This document shows positions 46,850 to 59,331 of a stretch of DNA of 64,000 nucleotides, piece by piece. The notes beneath the pieces were generated by a model, which saw only the letters and a list, made by a program, of their open reading frames with translations, searched no databases and had not been told where the DNA came from. Source of the DNA: Pictodentalium vernedei (lineage: Eukaryota; Mollusca; Scaphopoda; Dentaliida; Dentaliidae); the NCBI GenBank assembly GCA_031216915.1, contig CM062297.1, positions 538,244,971-538,308,970 of the forward strand. Reading direction: 5' to 3'. Both the position numbers and the translations under genes were made by a program. The first letter of the stretch is position 1. The number at the start of each line of letters is the position of its first letter.

Positions 46850-47098
46850 ATTCCAATTGCCCACGTGGGGACACGGTGGTATTGCGTACTAAGGCGTACT
46901 GCACGTCAATGGTGCACTTGTCTTCAGCCAATGCTAACCCTGCTTGTGAAGAGTTAATGCGTTGGGGAGTTTGACATTTGCTCGCCGTTGATTGGAGGTT
47001 CTCTCCGGATACCCCAGCTTCCTCCACCCGTAAAACTGTCCGACAAGAGGTGACCCTGGCTGTCGAAAGTGTCGTTAAATCCACCAATAAATAAATAA
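46850..47098 (+). mobile_element. 5'-truncated SINE
   Basis: SINE body from 'ttccaattgcccacgtgggg' through 'gtactaaggcgtactgcacg', 'gaggttctctccgg' and 'gtcgttaaatccaccaataa' with an AATA tail. The tRNA head is absent. Confidence 0.82.
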
Positions 47099-48599
47099 AT
47101 AGACTACCTCATTGGTCTATCCACTCCGTCTTTTTGTTTGAATTCCAAATATTCTGGAACATTAATTTAGACCATCGTCCGTCGGGCAGATTTACAGAGT
47201 AATATGCCAAAGGACTGAATAATTGCTGAACTTCCAAAGTAGTACCAAATGGATTCGCATATTATTCGGTTGAGTAAGTTTTATAAAATTAAATCATCCA
47301 GGGTGTCACAGTTTAACTAGGGTTCATTAAATCATAAAAGCATTTACTATGTATAAATTCTTTAATAAAATAGTTCCCTATAAACAATGGATTATAATAA
47401 AATTGTTCTTTGGCGAATGCTTGAAATAATTAGGATCACCACGCAAGCAAGATTATCGTATGTATAAAATAGTCACAACTTAAAAGGCCTACGCAAGTTC
47501 AGGTGTCAAAAAATGGGTTTCTATAACAGAATTATTCGGGCTTTGCTTTGTCACTTCAACAACTGGATATACATTGACAAGGCAGAAAAAATGTATATAT
47601 GATGCTGAGAGGAGTGGGTGTCCAAAATACGTCGGAAACTTTTTTGGCAGGTTATGGGGGGTGTTCAAAATGACCTGGAAAAAAATATGCAGAAAATAAG
47701 AAAAAATCTTGTGATTTACGGGTGGGTGGTTGTCTGGGAAGTTTGAATGAAACGGCATCGTGTACTGAACATTTTACTGCCCCCTCCCCCTTCTAGTGTG
47801 GATAAATTCGTAATACGAGGCAGGTCGTGGTCGCAGTTGAATGAATACTGTTGCTTCACATGATCTCGATGACGTCATAGTTTTGCTAACTCCACCATGT
47901 GGACGAATTGGGCTAAAACTCCACCCTACCCCCCACCCCCAGTGGGAACGCCGGGCAGTGAAGCCGTGCTTGTTTAGTGTTGCAAAATAGGATCTAGTCA
48001 CCAATGCTTGGTGTGGAAATCCTCTAAAATGGGAAGCATGGATATCAACGATTGACTAAACTTGACTTTATCTCCATTTTGTGGCCACGACTAGCCATTG
48101 TGCCGAAGTACGTGACCTAAATACCAATAAATAAATATATAACTGGTACCTACGGATAAATTTAGCCCCTAATAGATAGTAAATTGGCCGCGGTTCCAGT
48201 CGATTACCGAGACGTCAATTTACGCCACGTCGAGGGCGGTTCGCTGTCATTTTTGACGGATCGGACAGAAACTTGGTATCTGTGGACAAGGTGATCCCTT
48301 CTGTGATAAAATCTGGCACGTGGATTCAAGCAATGGCGTTAAACTCTTTCACATCTGGGCGAATCGATAGGAACTCTGTTTCCCTCCAGTGACTGGGAAC
48401 GCACCGTGGTTCCATGCAACAACGAGGGATTGACCTGACCATGATAGCATCCCGTACATGGTAACTCATTATTTTCCTCTTGCTGACAGTGTCGGGTGAC
48501 AAATGTCCTGTACGGTATCACAGTTCACAATCATTGGAAATTTGTCTGGCCCACGAACAATGCATTCATTTATTCCAAGGAAGAGTGATCGATTCGGAT
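47099..48599. other. Unassigned sequence, no gene recognised
   Basis: AT-rich in the first half, mixed in the second. A short SINE 3' end remnant ('gccattgtgccgaagtacgtgacctaaataccaataaataa') lies at about 48,094-48,138. No coding signal. Confidence 0.5.
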
Positions 48600-48893
48600 T
48601 CCCGAGTTGTGTCTTGGGGCAAGGCACTTAACCACGATTGTCCACATGGGGGCACGATGCCGCCGTGTAGGCCTACTAAGGTGTACTGCACGTCGATGGT
48701 GCGCATGTCTTGAACCAATCTAACCCTGCCTGTGCTGCAGTGCGGAGTTACGATATTGGGGAGCTGGCAGCTGCTCGTCGTCGCTCGGTGGTTCTCTCAG
48801 GCTACTCCGGACCCCCCCCCCCCCCCGTAAAACTGCCACCGACAAGATATGACCTTGGCTGTTAAAGTGTCGTTAAACCCCATAAATAAATAA
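48600..48893 (+). mobile_element. 5'-truncated SINE with poly-C tract
   Basis: SINE body from 'cgagttgtgtcttggggcaa' to 'gtcgttaaaccccataaata'. A 14-base poly-C tract (about 48,812-48,825) replaces the usual 'cttcctccacccg' segment. No clear tRNA head remains. Confidence 0.82.
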
Positions 48894-49189
48894 ATATCCT
48901 AAGGAAGCTTCATACCAATTAGTAATTTTTCCTTCGTGTATTTTTTTAATATGGGGTTTTGAAGAAAAGTTCTTATTGTCAAACTCAGAACAGGTGGATA
49001 TGTTTGTCTTCAGTGATAAGGAAAGGTGTTTTATTCGAAAACCGCTATTTGATCCTTCGTCGTGTTCCGAAGTTAACTATGCTGCATCCCCGTCATCATT
49101 GTCACTTTATACTATTAAAATAATTACTATTGGTAAAAGTGAGATATATGAAGAAATATATTTATGTTTTTATCAAAACGACAGTTGAA

Positions 49190-50290
49190 ACCTTGCACTG
49201 TGGCATTTGGTGAATGATTTCAGCGATAGTTGGGTTTCTGACACGCACACATTCCACGCACTGAACTGTAGAAGACATAGACAGTCAGTCAGAGAAGTTA
49301 CCACATTCAGTTCAAGATTTACCTTGTAAATCCGACGTGGCATACTCCTCACCAAACGTTCAATATCAGCTTGACTGATGTTATTCCATACTTCCAAAAG
49401 TGCAGCGGCGAGTTCCTGGACATTTGTAGGGGGCTATTGACGTTGTCGTACGCGCCTACCAAGTATATCCCAGACGTCCTTGGTAGGCGAAAGGTCTGGA
49501 CTTAGTGCTGGCCAAGGCAGCGTTGTGATGTTCTGCTCCTGGAGGAACTCTGCAGCGACACGTGCCCCGTGTGCTCTTGCGTTGACATCTTGGAAAATGA
49601 ATCGACGGTCGTGACGTCGCGCAAATGCACCGCATAAGCTGCTAACGTGCTGTCACGGTAGTACTGCCGTGTGACACGCCCTTGGATGACATGTAATGCT
49701 GTTCTGCTTGTCATGGTTATGCCTTCCCACACCGTAACCTATCCACCACCAAAACGATCGTGCTGCCTAACGGTTACGTCCTGGTATCATTTGTATCACC
49801 GCCGCCACACTCTGTTTCGCCTGTCGTGGAAGTCAAGAGTGAACCTGGATTCACCGAAAAACATGACGTTGCTCCACCGTCGATTGTCCCAGCTCTGTCG
49901 TGCTCCTGACCAATTATGCCTTGCTGTGATGTGACGTTTAGTCAAACGTGGAATTATTCGAGGTCGTCGAGCATACAAATTCCAGCTGTGTAGGCGATTT
50001 CGGATAGTCCGACCACTGACTCTCACATATGTCGCTCGATTCAGCTGCTGTCCAACTTCTGAGGCACTTTGAGGGCGGTTACGTGATGCTGTGGTTCGGA
50101 TAAAACGATCCAGGTTAGCAGTTGTCATCCTTGGACGACCTGATCGACGCCTGTCATCATCATTGCTTGTCTGACGGTAGCGTGACCCCAACCGATTTGA
50201 GTAATCTCCGATTGAGTAAGATTGTGAATTTGAGCCACTGGCAGTCTGTTGTCAGCTTCCATTATGCCAACGGCACGTAAACGTTCGTCG
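49190..50290 (-). pseudogene. Tc1/mariner transposase, inactivated
   Basis: Read on the minus strand, the Tc1-type layout is recognisable. Helix-turn-helix and Arg-rich DNA-binding regions (about 50,191-49,900, with 'GRTIRNRLHSWNL') are followed by the first catalytic block near 49,850, where the usual SDESRF reads FGESRF, so the Asp is lost. After a frame shift comes a Q-D-x-N-A-R block near 49,585 that keeps the second Asp, then L-S-P-D-L-S-P near 49,500, where the expected third acidic residue reads Lys, then a stop. The C-terminal 'VWNNISQADIERLVRSMP' lies near 49,390-49,335. At least three frames are needed, so the gene is dead. Terminal inverted repeats were not identified with confidence. 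Confidence 0.85.
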
Positions 50291-50294
50291 TGTC

Positions 50295-52590
50295 AGTATT
50301 TGCATACATCAAACGTTACGTTTCGATCGGAAACTATTGATGAACGAGTTTATACCAAGAAAAGAACGACGAGACCTCCGAAAAAGCTCGTACAGTACAA
50401 ATGAAAATTTCAAAACGTACTCTACAGACATTAACGCGGCGCTCGTGCGAAAAAGCTGCACGACGTTTTCATGGGCCGGTGACATTCATGATTCACACTA
50501 AACTTGGTAACATATTAATGTCTCCAATCACGCGAATCCAATTCCATTTTCTGAAAATATCAACATCAGTTTGGATAGCCCCTCCTTTTTTAATAGTATA
50601 TCTCATTTCTAGACTAACCGGTACGGGTGGGAGGCTTCAAAACAATCTTCAGGAACAGAAGATGATTTTTAACTTTCGGCATGTTAAGACCATCCACCCA
50701 CCGCTTTTCCCCCAATTTTTTTTTACTACCTTCTGACCCCAACTAATGATGGATATTCACAGAATAGCATTTCCGACTGCCCGCTGTTATCTTCTTGGTG
50801 CGCTTTGGTAGGTTGGTTAGGCAAATATAAATATACACATTTGGACAAATCTACAATACACCCAGTCACTCCAGACAGCAGGCAACGTTCGATTTTGGTC
50901 CTATCTTGTAAGAAAACGCCACTTCAATCAATAGTCTGCCTCCAAAAGCGAAATATCACTGTTAGATACACGAAGGTGCGATCTGGGACTGTACGCAATT
51001 TTCGGTTCTATTAGGTGGAATCAGTGTCACCACATATTCAGAGCACTTCTTAAGGTTCACTCTATCTACAAATCTAACAATGTTTAATATGGCTACCCCT
51101 CCCCACTCGATTCCGACCCAACCAGGCACAAAGTTTTGAACAACCAATTCACGAGTGTGATTAAGAAATACTTGAAACACGTCTACTTTTAATATCTGTC
51201 ACGTGTTTATAAAGTTTGATCCATATATATCATAAGAATCTGATGCAATCAGTGCCCGGCGATATGGATATCTGTATAGAAGCGAGTTAAAGACAATACA
51301 AGATGAACTCTTAACTAGAACCGCTTGACATCGTACAAAGATGCGATCGATTCGAGTTAAACAGTTCATCAAACACCCAAAAGAGGCTTGCGGTGGACTA
51401 ATAATACTGAGGTGTACACCCAAAAGAGGCTTGCGGTGGACTAATAATACTGAGGTGTGTGGCGGGGGCGGGAGCTAGGGTCGTTGCATTGAGACTAAAA
51501 CGGGGCGAAATCTTCGCGGGCTACCATTCAAAATTAAAAAAAAACGGCGTCCATGCGCTTTGCTGCAGTGGGCGGCCGATTAACAGCTGCATTTCCTCAA
51601 TGCAGGGGCCCGCTCAGCCAATTTACCCTTAATCCGCTGAATACCTCAAAGTTTTCTGTGCACGTTACAGTTACGGCTGAGTCAAATGTGATGTTTTGTG
51701 TCGACATTTCAAGATTTACTCCTGGGGCCTGTTTCGTGTCGTTTGATAAAAGCCCAAATTCGCAAAATTACTTCCTTCGATCAAAACGCAGTATCTCAAC
51801 CAATTATGGCGGGATTTCCATGAAATGTTCAATCGTGTCGCAGGAATAGCTGTTGCATAGTTTGCCATGATGTGGAAACGACCCGAATTGCGCACATTGT
51901 CATGCACTGTATTCCAAGCTCTACATATGCACAGGCTAAAAACGTGTGGAAACCACGGTGAAAGAGTTAACGGGCGACTTGGTACGTTAAAAAGAGAGAC
52001 ACTCCCCGCTGTGGGGCGAACAGTCGTTGGCCGTGTTTCCTTGGCTGGCTTGATTTACCCGACTTCCTTGTACATGGACGATCAATGCCAGTCCACAGAG
52101 GGCAGTTCAATAGCATTTTTGTATCATCTTTGTAGCTCATTTGGCACAAAATATGTGGAGCGGGGTAGCGGACCGATCAGGCCGACGACGGTTCGAAACG
52201 CTGGGAGAAAAATTTGATTTTTCAAAGCGAAAGAACAGTTCATATAGAGGACATTCCAATGGCTTTTGTGGGACATCTTTAGCAAAAATGGTTGCACTAA
52301 GTGGGACCTTGATCCGTGGGCGCATTGGGCCGACTATAGTTCAGGCCGACGGGAGAAAATTTTGAGTTTTTCGAATTGCATCTAAGCGACCAATGGCAAT
52401 CAACATACAAGCCATTTTGTGTCATTTTCAAAGCGCAGTTATGTAATGGTACGGCACTAGGAAATTCATTACAAATGGGTTATTGTTATGTAACAGGGGA
52501 GATGAATGCGGGAGCGGGAGTTTTAACCGTCGATCACAAGGGTGGTTTCATGAATGTAGGACTCGCACCATTGACTTCAGAGAGCGAAGA
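50295..52590. other. Unassigned, with two small tandem duplications
   Basis: A 43-bp exact tandem duplication lies at 51,373-51,458 ('acacccaaaagaggcttgcg' start). A diverged pair of about 170-180-bp units lies at about 52,130-52,375, sharing 'ggccgac.acggttc' and 'gggagaaaaattttga' blocks. No gene or family is recognised. Confidence 0.5.
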
Positions 52591-52604
52591 CCTAATCAAG
52601 GATC

Positions 52605-53381
52605 ATGGAAATACCATCTAGACTGAAGAGGACAATCGCAGCTCTGGGGATCTCTTGCCCTATCACCTGGACTATCCAGGAGATAGGAATGAAAGTCCAC
52701 CTGACTATGGAATTCCAAGTGGAAGAAGAGAAAAAATCACTGCCCTCATCGGGGAGAGGTAGTACCTTTGCCGGGAGGACCTCCCCTCGCACTGGTCCTC
52801 ACCCGAGTAGGCTAGGAAGCCCAGAGAAGAGGAAAACAAGGAAGAAGAGCCTGTCCACCAAGCGCAGGGATTCCCGGCGCTTGGAGGCTTTCCTGGAAAA
52901 GAAGAGAGGGAAGAGCGAGGAAAAGGAGACAGAGACAGCCACCAGTTCCATTCCCACAGAGGCACCAATCTTGCCCCCAGCTCCACAGCTGGAGACGATA
53001 GATGAGGAAAGTACTGTGGAGACTGAGATGGAATCGGAAGCTGTCTTCTCGCCACTTCCAGATCCCCACTCACCTCTCCCTTCCAGACCAGAAAACCAGG
53101 ACCAGTACATCGCCCCACCGTCAGAAAACGGGCAACCCGGGAAGGGCACATACGACATTGACGAGATTACCAGAAACATCCAAGCAAAATTCGGATGCCC
53201 AGAGATCAACCAGGCCATAACAAGACTCCGCGCTACATGGGATCTTCCACCTACTACTACGATACTACAACCATTTCAAATGACTCATCTACCACATCAC
53301 CATCACAGCCCCCTCCCTCCAAGAAGAGAAACAAGAAACACAAACGCCATTAACCCCCTCCTTCAACACACTCAGACATGA
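52605..53381 (+). CDS. Hypothetical K/E-rich protein, possibly a retrotransposon ORF1 fragment
   Basis: A 258-codon frame from an ATG. Residues 1-40 include a hydrophobic stretch with W-T-I and H-L-T-M-E-F. Residues about 70-110 are strongly basic, with an 'SLSTKRRDSRRLEAFLEKKR' motif. The remainder is acidic and Pro-rich with low complexity. The 'K-x-P/L-S-x-x-R-R-D-x-x-R-x-x-x-F' style basic motif resembles ORF1/gag-like regions of invertebrate retrotransposons; this is recall, not a search. No zinc knuckle, protease or RT is nearby in phase; the nearest RT remnant begins at 54,338. It could also be a stray open frame. Confidence 0.35.
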   Translation: MEIPSRLKRTIAALGISCPITWTIQEIGMKVHLTMEFQVEEEKKSLPSSGRGSTFAGRTSPRTGPHPSRLGSPEKRKTRKKSLSTKRRDSRRLEAFLEKKRGKSEEKETETATSSIPTEAPILPPAPQLETIDEESTVETEMESEAVFSPLPDPHSPLPSRPENQDQYIAPPSENGQPGKGTYDIDEITRNIQAKFGCPEINQAITRLRATWDLPPTTTILQPFQMTHLPHHHHSPLPPRRETRNTNAINPLLQHTQT

Positions 53382-53459
53382 TGCAGAGAACCTAAAAGCA
53401 GAAGTACCAACATGACACAGTTAGAGATGGGTCGAAAGTGCTTGCCCCAAACAGTCCCA

Positions 53460-53815
53460 GCGCGCCTTGGGCGCGCTAAAACCATTCTTTCAGTTCAGTT
53501 CAGAACCGTCGATCTCGAGCACACAAAGCAATTGATTTACCACGAGATTGGGAAATCCTTGCCAAACCAGGGCGGTTGGTCAATGGCTTTTATACCTCGA
53601 CCGCTACACTACTCTCCCCTTTTGAGATTCACCATATGTGAATCTCACCCAGGTTCCACCGCCAGAACGGTCGAAACACCCGCAGTGCCACCTACTGCTG
53701 AGGATCGAACGAGCCCCCAAATGTGACAGAAGAGATAAGTGTGGGGGCCAGAGTTCGAACCGCCGACTTCAAGCACACAAAGCGACCGATTTACCACTAG
53801 ACTTAGAGATAAGGA
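53460..53815 (-). repeat. Two tRNA-like SINE heads with hairpins
   Basis: On the minus strand, 'tctagtggtaaatcgg' (A box) and 'ggcggttcgaac' (B box) lie at about 53,750-53,805. A related block lies at about 53,505-53,560 ('ctcgtggtaaatcaattg', 'gatcgacggttc'), so the head occurs twice about 250 bp apart. Between them is a perfect 10-bp hairpin (53,623-53,647). At the left edge is an 8-bp GC-only hairpin (AGCGCGCC-TTG-GGCGCGCT, about 53,459-53,477). This is a different family from the common SINE. Confidence 0.55.
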
Positions 53816-54337
53816 CCAACCAATCAATCAATTGCGACCCAGGGACGGTGCATACCAAATTAAATTCTAATCATTGTTCTTGAAATCGACATTTTGTGAA
53901 GGGACCAAAAGTGGTATCCTACATGGCCCACCCAAATATTGGTCGGGATGTTTTTACATATCTGCATGAAACGAAAGCACCAAATACAAAGATTAAGTCA
54001 CTGCCGACATTGGTTCGGTTCATGTGATTTTTTTTAAATGTAATTTTCGCCCATGCCCAGGGGAGGATCCACTTCATTTTTTAATTGGACTTACTGTCAC
54101 TTTTCAAGCACCTATGGTCTCTAATGACCCCAATGAGTATGGAGTCTAGATTAACCAATCATTTATTCACAATGACCACTTTAGAGGACTTCTACCCCAG
54201 ACACTGGTTACTATTTTACTAGCAATTCAAAACTCATTTACCGCCGAGAACAAGCAGTTTCAGTTCCCACAGGCAGATCAACTTCATTTCAACACAACTG
54301 AAATGGCATTGGCCAAGAAGCATTTACACCAAATGTG
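53816..54337. other. Unassigned sequence
   Basis: No gene or repeat family recognised. It ends at the truncated 5' junction of the LINE fragment. Confidence 0.5.
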
Positions 54338-55499
54338 AACAAAACGTGTGCCTATGGAGACCTAAAACAGGGGTGTATCCTTTCGCCAATTCTTTTTACA
54401 TTGTACATCAAAGGTTTAGGAGATGAACTCCAGCATAGCGACGAGTGGATAGCAGTTGGGGACTTGAAAATCCCAGGGCTATTTTGTGCAGACGATATGG
54501 TGCTAGTGTCAGAAAGCGAAGAGGGGCTAGCGAAAATGTTGGAAAGTGTTAGGAAATATGGGAGCAAATGGAGACTCGAACTTAATGAAAACAAGAGAAA
54601 ACTTATACCTGTGGGCCGCAAAGTGGGGGAGTTCTGCATTCCGGAAGGTAGCAGCAAACTTCTTAGTGTAGGAGAGACAGGTGACTACGAGTATCTGGGG
54701 GTAAATATAAGCATCACAGGAAAAGGCATTTACCGAAGCCACACAAATAAATTGATTCTGAAGGGGAAGCGAATCCATAACCAAATGAAACTTATAGGGA
54801 GAAACAGTTTCAATAAGGTTTTCGTGGGGAAAACAATTTGGGAAATGGTGGGTCTGTCAAGTGTAACATACGGTACGGAAGTGGTACCCCTAAACCAGAC
54901 GGCTGTAAAGAGCTTGAAAATCCTGCAGAACGATGCAGGCCGATGGATAACGGGGTCGAGTAATGCCGCAGTACTAGAGGAAATCATGGGTGAACTTGGG
55001 TGGATGAGGACCAAGGACAGGATAGACCTATTGAAACTCGGTTATCTCAATTACTTGGTAAATCTCCCCGACAGCCGATGGCGTAAAGTAATGCTCCTGA
55101 GAATTTTCAACTCAAATATCAAGACGGGGTGGATGGTCAAAGTGTGAGAGATAGTAGAGAACTCCTCATTGGAGATCTCGGACCTAGATGTTGGGTAAAA
55201 AAATCGTCAGAGAAAGGGTCATGGAAAATGGTAACCGTAATTGGCGAGAGGAGCTCAAATCAAAGAGGTCTTTGGGTGGGAAGAATACCTTGATGGAACC
55301 TTTTGGGGGTCACTGTTGTTCAAGCTGAGGTCAAGGTCCCTAGGACTGAGGGGAAAAATTGGGGAAAACAGTGAAAAGAAGTGCCAGATGTGTAATTTGG
55401 GTGTGGTGGACACCCTGTAACACCTTTTTCTAGAATGCCCAAATGAATGAAGGATATGTGGTTAGTGGGAGACTCAAAGGAGAGGGTTAATATGCTCTC
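54338..55499 (+). pseudogene. 5'-truncated LINE ORF2 fragment, relative of the 28-kb LINE
   Basis: Begins at the level of residue about 687 of the intact ORF2 and stays open to 55,147 (no initiator ATG; the frame opens at GTG). It keeps L-K-Q-G-C-I-L-S-P, F-C-A-D-D-M (catalytic pair) and the downstream blocks VGETGDYEYLGV and DAGRWITGSSNAA. After 55,147 the homology continues through frameshifts and stops, with the zinc-binding C-x2-C near 55,383 and its second half interrupted by TAA. It matches the other LINE clearly but with many substitutions, so it is an older or different subfamily member. Homology ends at about 55,499, abutting the tandem array. Confidence 0.88.
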
Positions 55500-58430
55500 G
55501 ATTTGAACACAGTTGAATCTGACTTCCTTAGAGATGTTGTGTACCAAATATGAAAGCATTCTGACTGCTGGATCTGAAGAAGAGAAATTAAGCAAGAGGC
55601 CACAAGGGGCCTTAATCGCTCATCGGCCAAAGTGGTTCAAAGAAGTGTTTGGGGTCACATTCAGTTAGACATGGTTCATCAACACTACAAAGCAATGCAG
55701 CCAAGCAAAGGCAAATCTTATGGAAATGGATCTGAACAAACCTGAAACTAACATGCCCTCCCCCCCTCCAAACTTGCCCATAGAGAGCCCCCAAAATAAG
55801 CGAGGGACTCAAACTGAACAAACTTGAATCTGATCACTCTGGAGATGTTACAAATGTATATACCAAATATGAAAGAATTCTGACTGGTGGATCTGAGCAA
55901 GGAGATTTTTAAAGAAATGTCCTCACATTGCATTAAGTTAAACTTTGGGCTCAAATAGGAAGCCAAAATATTAACCCAGGGACCCGATTTGAACATACTT
56001 GAATCTGTCCCACCTAGAGATGTTGTATACCAAATATGAAAGGATTCTGATTGGTGGATCTTAAGAAGACTTTTAAAAGAAATTTCCTCATATTGCACTA
56101 AGTTAAAATTCGGGCTCCCACAGGAAGCCAAATATCAACTCACAGACAAGATCTGAACAAACTTGAATCGGACCCTCCTAGAGATGTTGTTCACTAAATA
56201 TGAAAACATTCTGACTACAGGGTCCAAAGAAGAGGATTTAAAAAAAAAAAAAATCCCTATAATTGCTCTAAGTTGATATTCAGGCTCCCATATGGAGCCC
56301 AAAAATTTACCCAGGTAAGCAATTTGAACAAACCTGAAACTGACCCACCGCAAGATGTATGCATACCAAATATGAATGCATTCTGACTGGTGGATCTGAA
56401 GAAGAAGATTTTTAAAGAAATGTCCTCAAATTGTACGAAGTTAAACTTTGGGCTTCAACAGAGAGCCCAAATACTAACTCAGGGACCTGATTTGAACAAA
56501 CTTGAATCTGCCCCCCCCCCCCCCCCCCCCCCCCCTATATATGTTGTATACCCAATATGAAAGGATTCTGACTGGTAGATCTGAAGAATATTTTTCAAGA
56601 AATTTCCTCAAATTGCACAAAGTTAAACTTTGGGCTCCAATAGAGAGCCCAAATACTCACTCAGGGACCGATTTGTACAAACTTGAATCTGACCCCCCCC
56701 CCCCCCCCCCCCCCTCCCCTAGATGTTGTATAACAAATATGAAAGCATTCTGACTGGTGGATCTGAAGAAGATTTTTAAAGAAATTTCCTCATATTTCAC
56801 TTAGTTAAAATTTGGGCTCCTACAGGAGCCCAATTATTAACCCAGGGATTTGATTTGAACAAACTTGAATCTGGCCACAATAGAGATGTTATATACCAAA
56901 TATCAAAAGATTCTAAATGATGGTTCTGGAAAGGAAGATTTTTTTAATTTAAAAAAAAATATGGGTGCTATCAGAGTAATGCCCCTTGTAGGGTCGCCTG
57001 TGGATGAGGAAAGTTTATTTGTACAAGCTTGAATTGACATATGATAAGGAACATGCACACCAAATTTGGTTCAGTAGTTTGTGAGGAGAAGTCGATAATG
57101 TAAATTTCACGATGGACGGCAAGTGATAAGTTAAGCTCCCTTCGATGAGCTAAAAATTTCTTCATACTGCACTAAGTAAAATTTGGGCTACCACAGCGAG
57201 CCCAAATATTAACCTATGGATCCGATTTGAACAAACTTGAATCTGAACCCCCCAGAGATGTTGTATACCAAATATGAAAGCATTCTGACTTCTGACTAGT
57301 AGATGTGAAGAAGATTTTTGAAAAAATTCTCTCATATTGTACTAAGTTTAAATTTCAGGTTCTCATATGGAGCATAAATATTGATCCAGGAACTCGAATA
57401 GAACAAACTTGAATCTGACCCCCGTAGAGATGTTGTATACCAAATATGAAAGCATTCCGACTGGTGGATCTGAAGAAGAAGATTTTCAAAAATAATCCCC
57501 CATATTGAACCAAGTTAAAATTTGGGCTTCCTAGCCCAAATATTAACCTAGGGACTTGGTTTAAACAATCTTGAATCTGACCCTCTTAACAATGATGTTT
57601 ACCAAACATTATAAGATTCTGACTGGTGGCTCTGAAGAAAATTCAGGCTCCTGTAATGAGCCCAAATATGAAGCAATGGGCTTTGTTTTAACAAACTTGT
57701 ATCTGACCCCCCTAGGAATGCTGTATATCGAATATGAAAAGATTCTGATGATTGGTTCTGGAGAAAAAATTTTTGGAAATTTTTGCAAATATGCTGACTC
57801 AGCATTTTTTCGATGCCCATTACAGAACACCCTATCATAACCAGTGGCAATTTTTTTTCACCATTCAATTCTACTGGTCCTAAGGATACTTCATGGGCGT
57901 TTGAAAATATTTCTATTTTTAGCTCCCAGGGTTCCCATGGAGATGCAGGATTTTTTTTTTTTTGCATGAGTTAAGTACTTATGACCCAATAATACCATAT
58001 ACCAAATTTGGTTCAAACCAGGCCATCGGTTCAGAAAACAGAAATTTTGGGCGGGGCCAAAAATCTTACCCCTCCCATTACAAAGCCAAATATTGCTTCA
58101 CGACCTTCGTTTGAACAAACTTGATTCTTCACCTCAAAAGGAAGTTCCATAGCAAATATCAAGTAATTGTATACACTGGTTCATGAGCAGAAGATTTTAA
58201 AAATATTTTGGAGCATTTTCCTCCACTCCCTCCCTATGGGGCTGGGCATGATGAGTTGAACAAAAATGCAATGCCCCTTCAGGACCATCGCTCACACAAA
58301 CTTTCACTTGAATTGGCCTAGTGGTTTTGGAGGATTAGACCAAAACAAGGTGTTGATGGACGACAGACGGACAACGTAGAGAGAGCGATGAGATTAGCTC
58401 AGCTTGACTTTGTCAAGATGAGCTAAAAAC
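55500..58430. repeat. Molluscan-style element with about 170-180-bp tandem monomers
   Basis: Monomer blocks 'gaacaaacttgaatctgacc', 'agagatgttgtataccaaat', 'atgaaagcattctgactggt', 'gatctgaagaagatttttaa' and 'gcccaaatattaacccaggg' recur roughly every 165-185 bp, about fourteen times. A start-like block 'caagaggccacaaggggcct' lies at about 55,593-55,612. An end block with target-style 'gacggacaacgtagagagag' and hairpin lies at 58,394-58,426. A second end-like block ('agctcccttcgatgagctaa') near 57,136-57,155 shows that the region is composite. Poly-C runs at about 56,511-56,535 and 56,693-56,714 replace the 'gacccccct' segment of two monomers. Confidence 0.88.
58394..58426. other. Terminal hairpin of the 170-180-bp element
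   Basis: Stem TTAGCTCA-G-CTTGAC / GTCAAG-A-TGAGCTAA with loop TTT: 14 of 15 positions pair. It lies at the right edge of the array, followed by A-rich sequence. Confidence 0.8.
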
Positions 58431-58486
58431 AAATTGGTCTTGTAGCTTTTTGAGATGAGGACAGTAGTGATGGATGACAGACAAAG

Positions 58487-58880
58487 AGGGTGGATTACTA
58501 CTACACAGTTGGGTAGACTTTCCAGTGGGTGATTATTTACAATTTCAATCATCAGGCACAAGACTTACTTACAAGGTTACCTCATGGGCAACCAGGGGAA
58601 AATATTATAAAACATTTACAATTGTATTTTCTAGAATGGTGTTTCCTAGTTATGACTTTTAATAGATTAAATTGCCAGATTTTTGAAAATACTAATGGTT
58701 CATTTTAGTCAGTTATATTAATTGGTAGAAAATACAATTCTAAAAAATACAAATGTAAAAGTTTTATAGTATTGACTGCAGGTTGCAGAAGTCTGAAGTT
58801 CTCATTCTGCTTTCAAGAAAATCAATACTTTTGGTGGTGTAAAACATACCTCATCATGATTCTGTAGTAATCCACCCTCA
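58487..58880. mobile_element. Small foldback (MITE-like) element
   Basis: Inverted termini GAGGGTGGATTACTAC and its complement at 58,862-58,880, with a second inverted block inside (around 'acaattgtattttcta' at 58,619 and 'tagaaaatacaatt' at 58,725). No clear target duplication (at most AA). Probably a short DNA-transposon derivative; superfamily unknown. Confidence 0.6.
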
Positions 58881-59097
58881 ACGTACTGTGTGTCTGTATC
58901 AACCACAAAAGGTGCATGAAACATGCATATAATTAGATGTGATTATTATATATGAAAAAAACCCAATAGAAATATAGACTTCACATTTTATTTAAAAAAC
59001 CCAAATCCATAATGTTCTTAAAATCTGATGATGATGATTCATTTCTGCATTAAACAAAACATAAACCATTAGGGAAAAGACTTATAACATCAATTAA

Positions 59098-59327
59098 CCC
59101 TTTATCCAACAAATCGCCCACGTAATATGAAAAATTCAGCAGCTGAAAAAATATTATTTTTCGAAAAATTTCAGTAAAACCATGTCATGTGACCCCTCTT
59201 TGGAACGAGCTCATTGAGCTCGTTCCAAAGAGGGGTCAAATGATATGGTTTTGTTGAAAAATTTTGAAAAAATTTAAAATTGATATTTAAAATAATAAAT
59301 TTGAAATCGTCTGCATTGGGTAAAGGG
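59098..59327. mobile_element. piggyBac-type TTAA MITE, complete
   Basis: Termini CCCTTTATCCAAC and TTGGGTAAAGGG, flanked by TTAA at 59,094-59,097 and 59,328-59,331. The central palindrome GGAACGAGCTCA / TGAGCTCGTTCC has CCCCTC.TT and AAGAGGGG shoulders. Same family as 21,685-21,928. Confidence 0.9.
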
Positions 59328-59331
59328 TTAA

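Noticed and set aside
49190-50410. Active Tc1 transposon
   Set aside because: Two catalytic acidic residues are replaced, at least two frameshifts and a stop are present, and no convincing inverted termini were found.
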